DNA of 13,991 nt from Pleurotus ostreatus/Saccharomyces cerevisiae fusant (lineage: Eukaryota > Opisthokonta), in contig JAMQCK010000922.1 in the NCBI GenBank assembly GCA_024196135.1, forward strand, positions 1 through 13,991. The letters run 5' to 3'. Below are positions 1-8,790 of this stretch, piece after piece. The number at the start of each line of letters is the position of its first letter. Positions within the stretch are counted from its first letter, which is position 1. A model generated the notes under the pieces. It did not search any database. It saw only the letters and a program-made list of their open reading frames with translations, and had not been told where the DNA came from. The position numbers were made by a program, and so were the translations under genes.

Positions 1-184
1 GAGGCGGATACGAGCAAGTTCCCGGATTTTGTGGCTACTTGTTGGTGAGTGGGCAGGTGCAGGGTGACTGAGGAAACATGCTGATTGTTTGCATAGGTTT
101 GAGTACGACAAGGAGCGCGACTTCCGTCTGGTCATCGGCCAGCCCGAGGAGACGGTTGAGATGACTAGGTCAGAGCTCGCGTGA
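1..184 (+). CDS. 3' end of an unrecognised gene, last two exons
   Basis: Frame 1 is open from the window edge to 44, followed by a GTGAGT donor at 45 and a GCATAG acceptor ending at 96, a 52-nt intron with a CTGAT branch-like site near 80-85. Splicing rebuilds a Trp codon and continues to TGA at 182-184. About 43 residues are visible: a short stretch rich in Phe, Trp and Tyr, then a charged tail (FEYDKERDFRLVIGQPEE) ending MTRSELA. The density of charged and aromatic residues and the clean splice argue for real coding. I do not recognise the family, and the 5' part lies outside the window. It converges on the next gene, with about 100 bp between the two stop codons. Confidence 0.6.
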
Positions 185-285
185 GCGCGGGCGAGCATCC
201 ATTCTTTCATTGTTCATCAGTATATTTATGCACTGTTCCAAACTGTCTTTCCATCCCTCCTGAATGGTCTGTGTTGTGCCTATTT

Positions 286-849
286 TCACGACCGTATGAT
301 CAGTCGATGCATATGCGGCACCAGCTCCTCCCACGCATCCATGTCCACCTCCATCCATTCCAGCGCCCCATCCTGCTCGCGTTGGAAGGCCGCCTCAATC
401 CGTACTGGCGCAGTCGCTGCCAGTAGCCCGAACTTCGACTTCAGATAGAGCGCAGCGTTCTGTAAGGGACCCATCATGCTCAACAAATACCCAAATTCGC
501 GCTGGATATCACTCGAACGCACCCTTCCGCTCATGCTTTCCATACGCTTCCTCCCAAGCGCAACCCGCCGCTCTCTGTGCTCGATGACGAGTGGCCCTGT
601 CAGTGCCAGTGGAGCTCGCGCACTTTCGACAAGCGCTCGTATGCCTTCGCACAGGCCCGCTATAAGGTGCTCGCTGGCACTTTCCAGACTCGGAGGCATG
701 GTGGACGTAGACGCCGAGCGAGAGGCGGAGGAGTCCTGCAACTGTGGTGGCGAACGGACAGTGACAACAATGGGGTGCGCTTCGGGTCCATAACCTCCAC
801 CCAAAGTGTTAGCTTGGTTGTAGTCTGGAAGAGAGCTGTCTTGAGACAT
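286..849 (-). CDS. Hypothetical protein, 187 aa, single exon
   Basis: The frame is uninterrupted from ATG at 849 to TGA at 286-288. Residues 1-55 look disordered (Ser/Pro-rich, start MSQDSSLPDYN, runs of Ser/Ala). Residues about 58-187 look folded and helical, with a basic stretch (HRERRVALGRKRM, near 90-103), a hydrophobic segment around FGYLLSMMGPLQNAALYL and an acidic C-terminal part (WMEVDMDAWEELV). There is no signal peptide or membrane helix. I recognise no family. The coding claim rests on composition: a disordered N-terminus leading into a folded-looking C-terminus. It lies downstream of the PPxY gene on the same strand, 373 bp away, with its own presumed promoter. Confidence 0.6.
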   Translation of the reverse strand: MSQDSSLPDYNQANTLGGGYGPEAHPIVVTVRSPPQLQDSSASRSASTSTMPPSLESASEHLIAGLCEGIRALVESARAPLALTGPLVIEHRERRVALGRKRMESMSGRVRSSDIQREFGYLLSMMGPLQNAALYLKSKFGLLAATAPVRIEAAFQREQDGALEWMEVDMDAWEELVPHMHRLIIRS

Positions 850-1222
850 GGTAGCGAGAGGTGAAGCGGGGAGGGCGCAATCGCCGCGCTATGGGCGCCA
901 TGTCTGCTTCTGCCGCCGTAGGACAGCCGGTATGATGGTCTTAGTTCGCTGGCATCACACGCACTAGGAGTAGATCTGTGGCGAGGCGCGCTTGGGGTCT
1001 ATCGACCTCAGCCGCAGCCTGCCGAAAGGACAATCAATTCGAGAGACGGCAGGAAATATAAGTACAAGATAACAGGTGACGAGACGTACGATAGGGGGCC
1101 CAACAGCATCGAGTGACGTCGATGCATTGTACCTAAGAGGTAGGAAGAGTACACAGAAAGGGAGAAGAAACTGAAGCACAAGTACATTCGGAGAATACTG
1201 GTAGATGAGACTGACCGCTTGA
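850..1222 (-). other. Intergenic: 3' flank of PPxY gene and promoter of 187-aa gene
   Basis: This 373-bp gap separates two same-strand genes. Short open frames cross it on both strands (for example 964-1500 minus), but their composition is that of translated noncoding DNA and they overlap the coding end of the neighbour. I see no convincing TATA or CCAAT box, no tRNA and no repeat. Confidence 0.5.
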
Positions 1223-3375
1223 CTAACAGTCGTCCAAGGACGATAGTAGTTGCGTTCCGATCCAATGAACAGGCGGCTCGATGGACGGTGGAGGAGTGTA
1301 ATAGTGTACTGGCAGAGGAGCCGCGGGCTCGACGAGAGGGAGCGCAGGGAGACTGGGGGTGGGGGTAGATCCTGGGTCCATGATGCAGCCTGTATCAGGG
1401 TCGATGAGCTCGCTGGGGACGCAAGATGGCGGCCTCCATTGCTCAGGCAACAGCTTGCGCTGCAGCTCTTCGATCGACAGAAGCTGCGCAGGCGCCTCAT
1501 CCGCGTCCTGATCCCTCTGCGCTGCCCGCCGTACGATCTGCTCAGCGTTTGCTAGGTACGTTCCAGCCAAGACCATCCCCGTCGCTTGGTACTCGGCGGG
1601 CTGCATCCTGAACGCCATATTGAAGACTGGGCGATGCAGCATGTCCTGCTCGTCGATCGGCTTGCCGACGTCGTAAATCCCAACGACTCTGAGAGGAACG
1701 ATGCAATTGAACGCGGCGGCGCGGTCGAGCACGTCGGTGGCGCGTTTGGCCGGAGGGGTGCCATCGCAGCCGGCCTCCAGGTAGATATTGCGCCAATTCG
1801 CGACGCGTTTCGTCCTTGGCTGGTGGAGGACCTCGCAGGTGCCGATTGCGAAGATGGGTAGGGGCTTCCCGGCTTGTAATATGTCCAGCAATTCGAAGAA
1901 TTGAGTCATCGATATGGCGTTGGGTCCCGCAGAAGCAGGTGCCAGGGCCTTCACCCGTTTGACCATCTCCTCGGTAACCGCGTATGCAGGCGGAAGAGAG
2001 TTGTCCGGAGAGGGCGTATACTCGGGCGGGAGATCATTTTCGAGGCCGGGGAGTCCACACTTATATGAGGCCTTCATTGACTTGGGCAAGCGGCGCGAGT
2101 CAGGGTGAGGTGGGAAGGGTGTAGCCACTGGCAGCAGATGGTACGAGGCCCGCTGATAGTAGTAGCCTGCGACGGTTGGGCGGCGTACACACATGCGCTC
2201 GTACTGGACATCGAGGTCCTCCGCTTCGAGCGAACGCCGCAGTCTGGTATACTGCTGGTTATCAGTATCTGTTTACAAGCGCCTGAACTTCCTGAAGCTT
2301 ACCTCCTCTCTGCGATTACGCTTCTCGCGAGCTTGTACGAGACTGAGGGTCTCAAAGGATGGCCTGCGGTCGAGCAGGGCCGGACGACGTTCGGGTGCGC
2401 TGCAAAGCTCTTCGAGGAGCTCGTCGATGGCGTTGAGCAGCCCGCTAGAGATGGACTCCGACCGGGATATGATAGAGGCCGAGTCTGAGGCTACGTCGGA
2501 CCGGTCATCTACAACGTCCTCGTCCCAGATAACGTGCTTCCGAAGGGATGGGAGTTGCTCGAGCTCGAACGTGCTGCCATGGCCGAGGGAAGCATGATGC
2601 TCTTCCACGATGCCACAATCGGCCGACTCCCTGCCGAGATGATCGTGGGGATGATGCATGCCGGCAGTACGCGCACACGTGAGTTCAGCCGCGTTCAACA
2701 CAGTGAGGACAGGGGAGTCGTTTTCATCCATCGACGAGGCGGGGTAAGAGACATCGGTGGGATTGTCGAAGGTGAGGTCAGGGGTGTTATCGAGGGAGCC
2801 GTAGCTGGTGTCTTCATGGCAATGGTCTGGCGATAAGACGAGATGATTAGCGCGATGAGATATAGGGCATCGCCGGACGACTCACCGGGGGTTGAAGTTA
2901 TAGGAGACAATGAGCGCTCCTCGAGGTAAGCATCTTCGAGGGGAACGGGGGACGAGGATTTTCCCACGGTGGGAGAAGTATCGATGTCGGTCTGCACAGC
3001 GACGCTCTCCAGCTGAACCGGGGAGCGGTGGGCGCTCTCGACCTGAGAGGCTGGCGAGATGTGCTCGAATAGAAGGGCCCTTATGGCTGCGACCTCCTGC
3101 TCCAGCTGCTCGATGCGCTGCGAGCAGCCGCAATCGAGCGGCGTCTGCGTCTGGATAGGCGCTGTCGCAGATGAGCAGCGAGGACTAGCAGGAGCAGCGG
3201 CCGGAGCGCGGTCCTTCACTCGACCGAGGGGGGATGCAGCTTCCTTTGCGAACAAAGCAAAGCCTTTGCTTCTTTCGACGGTATCGCTTTGGCGCTCGAC
3301 GTGGTGCTTCTTGCGTGCAGATTTGATCCTTCGTACGAGGCCCTGCGGATGCAGAACAGCGAAGTTGAGGGGCAT
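1223..3375 (-). CDS. Hypothetical 681-aa protein with two PPxY motifs and a coiled coil, 3 exons
   Basis: Three open blocks join in frame: 3375-2886, 2826-2303 and 2254-1223. Intron 1 (59 nt) has a GTGAGT donor, a GCTAATC branch site and a CGCCAG acceptor. Intron 2 (48 nt) has a GTAAGC donor, an ACTGATAAC branch site and an AACCAG acceptor; an adjacent CAG makes a NAGNAG acceptor. The N-terminus is basic (residues 16-30, KSARKKHHVERQ). Residues about 85-106 form a short coiled coil (RIEQLEQEVAAIRALL). Residues 107-300 are Ser/Pro- and acid-rich and probably disordered. PPEY (414-417) and PPAY (426-429) are candidate ligands for WW domains such as those of Rsp5/Nedd4 ligases. The region around 430-610 looks folded (FFELLDILQAGKPLPIFAIG), and the C-terminus is proline-rich. 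There are no membrane segments. I do not recognise the family. Exon 3 alone, from Met 359 or Met 398, could be a separate gene, but the clean phase-0 splice favours one protein. Confidence 0.65.
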
Positions 3376-3936
3376 TGCGCGAGAATAGAGGCTGGCAGGG
3401 GCTGTTAAGCGGGGCTTTCAAGATTTGATCCTGGGGGGCGGAGGGGAAAGGTCAAGCAGGAAAGCAGGCGCATTTGATTTTTGAAGACTATCGTGACTAC
3501 CGTGACATTCATGTCGGCTCGTGATCTGGAGATGTTCCGAGCTGAGACCCTCTTTTGTTTTTCTTATCGCACATCATCTGGTCAGGAGTGAAAGTAAGAG
3601 AGGTGGGGCTTGCCACGCAGGAGGGCCAACCTGGAGGAAAGCGTTGAATAATAAGGGAAAATAAATGAATTACTCCCGCATTGATTCCGTAATGATTCCG
3701 CGGAATCTTACAAGGACGTCCATATCGGGAAACAAATCCATTTCCATACGAGGCAACTCACTCCCAGGATTGAGGGTAGCGGCCAGCCTGCGGAACGTCG
3801 TCAATAGACACAGAAGCGTACCGCTTGGACAGATTGTGAGTAGGTCGCAGGCATGACCACGCTGAGGACACCGATGGAAGGGCAGGAAATACTCTCATTC
3901 CCATATGTTTTACACGCTAAACCAAGCGATCCCCAA
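3376..3936. other. Intergenic: HRD3 3' flank and promoter of PPxY gene
   Basis: This is 561 bp between same-strand genes. It holds the HRD3 3' end (right side) and the upstream region of the PPxY gene (left side). Only short open frames without coding character are present, such as 3665-3856 plus. An AT-rich patch lies at about 3645-3666. I see no RNA gene or dispersed repeat. Confidence 0.5.
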
Positions 3937-6900
3937 TCATCTCAGAATATTCCACTCGTTCCTCGCCGGGTCGCCTGGCGGAGGGAATCTTCCACCATTC
4001 TGAGGCGCTGCATCATCCTGCCCTGCCTGTCGTCGCTGCTGGTCATATATACGTGATCGTACGTAGAGCAGTACGGTGATCAGCGCGACAAGGGCGATCA
4101 CAAGTATCATGTCGTCGGCGTCGTCGTCTTCTTTGGCATCGGCGCGAAGGCGCATCGTGCCCTCGAAGGAGTCTTCGGGCCCAAAGTCGCCGTCGCGGTC
4201 CTGTTCAGCAGCTCGACGGTCGCGGGCCCACTGAAGAGTTCGTGAGACTAGGTAGAGCAGATCGTGCACCAAAACGTACCTGAATGGGGTCCTCATCCTC
4301 ACGTGGGCCGCGCGGCTCACCGCTCTTGCGCCGACGGAAGTCCTCGCGAGCCTTGCCCATATACCATGGCCCGCCATCCTCGTAGTACCGCTCTTCGTCC
4401 CTACTCAAGGGCGTTTCCTTGGGCTCCTTCGGTGGCTCTCGCCCATCCTCGACTTGGGGCGGTATTTGGCCAGAGAGCACGTCTGTTTGGTCAGTCAGTA
4501 TCGTTGACCACCGTCTGACGGAAAGGGCATACCATCTTGACCCTCGTCTTCCCATTCCCAGAGATTCAGACCACCCTTTCCTCCTTGCAAGGTGTGCCAC
4601 ATGCTGCGCGCGTAGAGGCGAATGAGGGAGAGCAGCACCGGCACATAGGCCTCGGAGTTCGTCTCAAGCGCAAGGTCGTAGTGACGCTTAGCGAGGTGGA
4701 AATCCTGGGCACGTCCCTTTAGCCCATTCTCCGCCGACCCAAGTCACAGACACGCACCTGCGGCACCCCAATCCCATTCTCGTACATCCAGCCCAGGTTC
4801 CACATCGCGAGCGCGCTGATCTGGGTGTCCGCCGCAGACTGGTAGTACCTAGCCGCCTTCTCATACCGGGTCTGCTCCGACTCCTCCGGGACGCCGAGGC
4901 CGTGGTAGTAGTAGTCTCCAACCTTGACGAGGGCGTCGATGTTGCGCTGCGCCGCGGCCCGAGTCCACTGCGTCAACGCCAGCCGCGCGGTGTCGTTCGA
5001 CGGGATGATGGGCGAGAAGCGCGTTAGCCTGAGCACGCTGCGGTCTTGATCCAGCACGTAGGCCAGGTTGTTCTGCGCGATCTCCGACCCGCGCTCCGCT
5101 GCGATCCACCACTTAAGCATCGCTACCTCCTGCCCCTTTTCCGTGCCCGACATCCATGCGATCTCAGCCTCCCGGAGCAGGTCGTCCTCCCAGACGCCGC
5201 GCTCCGAGACGAGCTTGTGGAACGACACGGCCATAGCGCACGAGCTCGAGGTGACATGAGGCGGGAGGCCGGGCGTCGCTGCCTGTGCAGAGTGGATCTC
5301 GCCGAGGTAGTAGTACGCTTCAAAGGGAGAACCGTGTCGGATAGCGGCCTCGAAGTAGGTGGTCGCAGAGGCAAGTTCGCCGCGCTCTATACAAGGATTA
5401 GAGCGGCACTTGCTGTCGGTAAATTCTACTCACCAAAGTGATACTTCCCAATATGCACCTGCGCCTCTGCCAGCTCCTGCCCCGCCGCGACCGCAAAATG
5501 ACTGAGCGCCTTCTTCATATCCGCCTTCGCATTCGGCACTAAGCCATCCCTAAACATTATCCCCAGCCCATTATGGCATTCCCGGTCCCCATGGTCCGCC
5601 CCGCGCTGAAACCACATCTTCGCGAGCGCCATGTCCGGCTTCACGCCCTCGCCGCGCAGGTACATGCGGCCCAGGTAGCCCGCAGCGGCAGCCGCGTAGC
5701 CCACGGGGCCGCCCTCCTCCTTCATCTGGTTCGCGGAGGGGTGCAGGGGGTTTGGCGGGTCGCGCGGCCAGACTTGGCGCGCGATTAGGAGGAAGTAGTA
5801 GCGGGCACGCTCGTAATCGCGTGGGACGGCGCCAACGCCCTCGCTTCCTGAGGCGATGCCGCCGGGGGAGACGTAGATGCTACCTTGGTAGAAGATCTTG
5901 CCGAGGCGGTAGGCGAAGTCGGTCTCGCCGCGGTCGGCGTTGAACTAGTCAATGTTTGTAAGATGCAAGGCCGTTTAGAGGGACAATCAACTTACCAGGT
6001 AGTACTCAAGGACGTCTGCCCATGTCTCGCCTGCCGCACGCGCTATGCCTGCCTTGATGGCCGGGCGCTGTGCGTTGAGGCCTGTGGATGCCACACTGGC
6101 GCCCGGACCGTACACACCACCTACTAAATCTGACAGACGAGTAGGTGTTTGGGGTAGTGTGCGTCCGCCAGGTGGTCCTGCGCGGTATTTGGCCATAGCT
6201 GAGTTACATTAGATCGGTTAGTGGATGATTGAGGCAAGGATGACGACGACCCACCCTGCTCTGAGGCGCTCTCATACCACACAACAGCTCGCTGACAATC
6301 CTCGACCGTTCCAATACCGCTCCAATACCGGTACGCGAGCGCCATTTGTGCCCCCTTGTCGCCTCCATTTGCGGCGAAAGTGTAGTAAAGCTGAGCCTTG
6401 GCCTGATCAATAGGAACTACGTCATGGTAGCCGGTGGCGTGGAAGAAGGCGATCATGGATTGAGATGTAGCATTTCCTGTCTCTGCTGCGTGCTTGGAGA
6501 AGGTGCGGTACGCGAGACTTGGGTCCAAGGGGAATAATTCGGTTGGGGGAAACTACAAAGTCTAGTGAGCGACGTGTAATACAATCAGCGCACGACACGC
6601 ACCAGGGATAGCTGCGCGATCGTGTATAGTGCGTCCATGTTCCCTAGGTCAGCAGAGTGCTGCAGGAGGTCCATGACCTTTACTGATAGATCGTACTCTC
6701 GCCGTGTCGCAGTCGAGAAGTACCCCATGTTCGACGCGCCTGTAAAGCTGGGGAACAGGTTCTGCAGTCGCGCGAGGATGCGCATAGCGCTAGCGAGGGG
6801 TCCCGGACCATTGATATCGGGGACAAATGAGGATAGGATGGATCGAGAGTGTGTGTTTCGATGTGCGGCGAGGGGATCAAGCGTTGGTTGTGCTTGGTGC

Positions 6901-7319
6901 GCCGTGAGCATGTTCAGCACCGTCATCGCGTATTTGTACGCGCGAGTGGCTGGATCGTGTGTCAGCTGGGAGGGTAGGGGAATTCCAGGGGACGCACCCT
7001 CGACATTCTGATCTTGTATACTCTGCACTGAGCTATCCTATCGACACGCTTAAGCACGCGATTCACTGCTAATTCCACCTTTGCTTACTGCGTCTGTTTG
7101 TGCTCGCGGAACCGCATGTGCAGTTGTATGCTGCGACTATAGCTCGGAGTCAGCACCGCGTACGCGCACAGATCTCAATTCCCTCACGTCTTTGGGAACC
7201 GCCGATTCCACCGCATCGGGGACGGAGGTCGTGTCCACCGCGGTCACGGTCAATGCAGACATGACGACGAGCCCGAACGCCAGCCATGTCGCCTTCCGCG
7301 CACTCCTCTTGGACTTCAT
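3937..7319 (-). CDS. HRD3: Hrd3/SEL1L homologue, ERAD ubiquitin-ligase subunit, 10 exons, 969 aa
   Basis: Exons on the minus strand are 7319-7188, 7136-7089, 7022-6603, 6552-6255, 6198-5996, 5944-5434, 5386-4758, 4704-4533, 4482-4280 and 4230-3937. All nine junctions are in phase, with introns of 47-66 nt. Residues 1-27 form a signal peptide (basic KSKRSARK, then a hydrophobic core). Sel1-like repeats fill about 240-800, for example YLGRMYLRGEGVKPDMALAK and MWNLGWMYENGIGVPQDFHL. An acidic linker (KEDDDADD) leads into one membrane helix at about 913-929, then a basic tail (RSRIYDQQRRQ). Hrd3/SEL1L is known to be the lumenal substrate receptor and stabiliser of the Hrd1 ligase in the ER membrane, and this domain order matches. 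Yeast Hrd3 is shorter, about 830 residues. The two small 5' exons are less certain than exons 3-10; the first acceptor could also lie 6 nt downstream. Confidence 0.92.
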
Positions 7320-7743
7320 CGTGAATTTACAGCAGTTATGAGCAGATGGACATGGGTGCCGGAGGAGAAAGTGGTGTCACTGAACGCCTTTGGCGGCGCG
7401 CGCGGCGGACACGTCGAGTCCGGAGTCCGGTCCGGGCATCGAACACTTCAGAATACAATGGCGCCCAGCTTCTGAGTTCGAGCCCCAATGAGGCCTTGAT
7501 CAGCCCTCTAGAAAAGTACGCAAGCCCTATGGAATTGTTGTCAAGAGTAGTACGAGAAGCAAACGAGTTTCCGAGGCAAGAGACTATATAGATGCATTTT
7601 CAAGAGGCCAGCGAGCACTCCATGCAGAAAAGTCCGCAAAAGTAATCCTGCATAAACCCCTTCTCCTGTCAACTGAGGAAAGCTCGACGCTCTCCAACGC
7701 GCGCACCGCAAGGTCATGACGCGAAGACACCATCACCCTTTAG
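7320..7743 (-). other. HRD3 upstream region and 3' flank of next gene
   Basis: This is 424 bp between same-strand genes. It contains a self-complementary CTATATAG at about 7583-7590 and, about 90 bp upstream of the HRD3 ATG, a minus-strand CGACGTGTC (7416-7408) resembling ACGTG-core bZIP sites. Short open frames here (7346-7591 plus) lack coding character. No RNA gene is seen. Confidence 0.45.
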
Positions 7744-8533
7744 CTACATATTTGACGTCCCGACAGGGAACAGTGGAGGACATTGGCCGCCTGGGAGTTC
7801 ACCTACTCTTCCAAGTCGACAGCAGACGGAGTCTGCAATCCAGGTAACCCTTCGACGGTACTGTTCTCGTGCGCTATGTTCTGAGGTTAAAACATATCTA
7901 CGAGAGGACGGAATAGCACTCACCTTTGGTGGCAAAGCCATCCTCGACGCAAGCCGGTGTATCGTCCTCATTCCACAGCTCGAGGTCGCGCATGATCTCC
8001 GTGACGCTCAACTCGGTAGTCACAGACGTGTCTGCCTCGGAGTCTGAGGCGCTTGAATCCACATCATAGACATCGTCGTTGACAGCAAGGGAAGAAGGTC
8101 CATGCTCGTAACGGGTCCGACATGCCACATCGGAACCAACTTGCGATGTAGGAGGATTAGGCGCGGACGATGCCACTGGTGTCTGGCTCTCGTCTTCCGA
8201 GTCGTAGCCATCGCAAAGAATTGAAAAGTCTCCAACAGAGAAGACCACAGGTTCGGGGCGCTTAGTACACGGCACGGATTCCTCCGAGGCAGCGAAGTGC
8301 TCGCCAGGATATCGCTGTGGGCTCGAGCCAGGTGCTGCACGACTATCTTCTTGCTCGTTGGCAGGCATGGCAGAAGTGAGCGCGACGGCCAAAAAAGCTG
8401 CCGGGTTTTGCGAGCTCGTAGGCGACGGCGGCAACAAGTAGAGGGCGAGGGCGAGGGCGAGGGCGAGGGCGAGGACGAGGGCGAGGCCGTCGCGGCAACT
8501 CACAACGGTTTTATACTCTGACATATTCCGCAA
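7744..8533 (-). CDS. Hypothetical 248-aa protein with repeat-encoded Leu-Ala helix, 2 exons
   Basis: Exon 1 (8533-7924) and exon 2 (7880-7744) are joined across a 43-nt intron with a GTGAGT donor, a TTTTAAC branch-like site and a CTCAG acceptor; the phase-1 junction rebuilds a Glu codon. The product begins MRNMSEYK, then has a hydrophobic run at about 17-34 made largely of Leu-Ala dipeptides (LALVLALALA), encoded by a hexanucleotide microsatellite. If translated, this would act as a signal anchor. A Ser/Pro-rich and strongly acidic middle follows (DSEADTSVTTELS), with a short Arg- and Cys-containing C-terminus. I recognise no family. The start is uncertain: translation might begin at the inner Met (MPANEQEDS), leaving the microsatellite in the 5' leader. 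The 43-nt intron is short, but the downstream frame fits it. Confidence 0.5.
8441..8488. repeat. (GAGGGC)n hexanucleotide microsatellite, 8 units
   Basis: Eight consecutive 6-bp units are visible on the plus strand. Six are exact GAGGGC; the sixth is GAGGAC and the eighth GAGGCC. On the minus strand they read as CTC-GCC codons, giving alternating Leu-Ala in the hypothetical gene spanning this site. Confidence 0.95.
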
Positions 8534-8569
8534 GAGTATTCACACTGCGCGATCACTACACAAGCGCCC

Positions 8570-8574
8570 ATTGG
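8570..8574 (-). promoter_or_regulatory. CCAAT box upstream of the Leu-Ala repeat gene
   Basis: The minus strand reads GGCCAATGGGC here, 37 bp upstream of the ATG at 8533. CCAAT is a common fungal promoter element bound by the Hap complex. Position and orientation are plausible, but a five-base match is weak evidence. Confidence 0.3.
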
Positions 8575-8790
8575 CCATGGCTTGTGCTAAAATGATGCCT
8601 CCCTTTGTTCTGCCGCCGCTTCTGCGTGCGAATACATGTTTGTGACTGGCCACAAATTTCCCAGCGATCCTGATTTAACCTACGTTGGTTCTCATGGCAC
8701 AAAGGCTTAAAGAGACCGACGAACATGATAGTAACCCCGCGGCGCTGCGGACCTTATAGACCCCACGGCCTATTATCCGGAAATGGGTAA

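Noticed and set aside
964..1500. 178-residue minus-strand frame
   Set aside because: It overlaps the well-supported C-terminal exon of the PPxY gene in another frame and has no coding character.
3319..3432. AGATTTGATCCT repeated at 3319 and 3421
   Set aside because: This is a 12-bp match with one copy in coding and one in upstream sequence and no further similarity, so it is probably chance.
3648..3666. AATAAA-like polyadenylation signal
   Set aside because: It lies on the plus strand, where no gene ends nearby; the flanking genes are both on the minus strand.
8498..8505. GTGAGT donor that would place the microsatellite in an intron
   Set aside because: The acceptors I tried (for example the CGGCAG before 8395) do not keep the frame of the downstream sequence, so the uninterrupted reading was kept, with the start marked uncertain.
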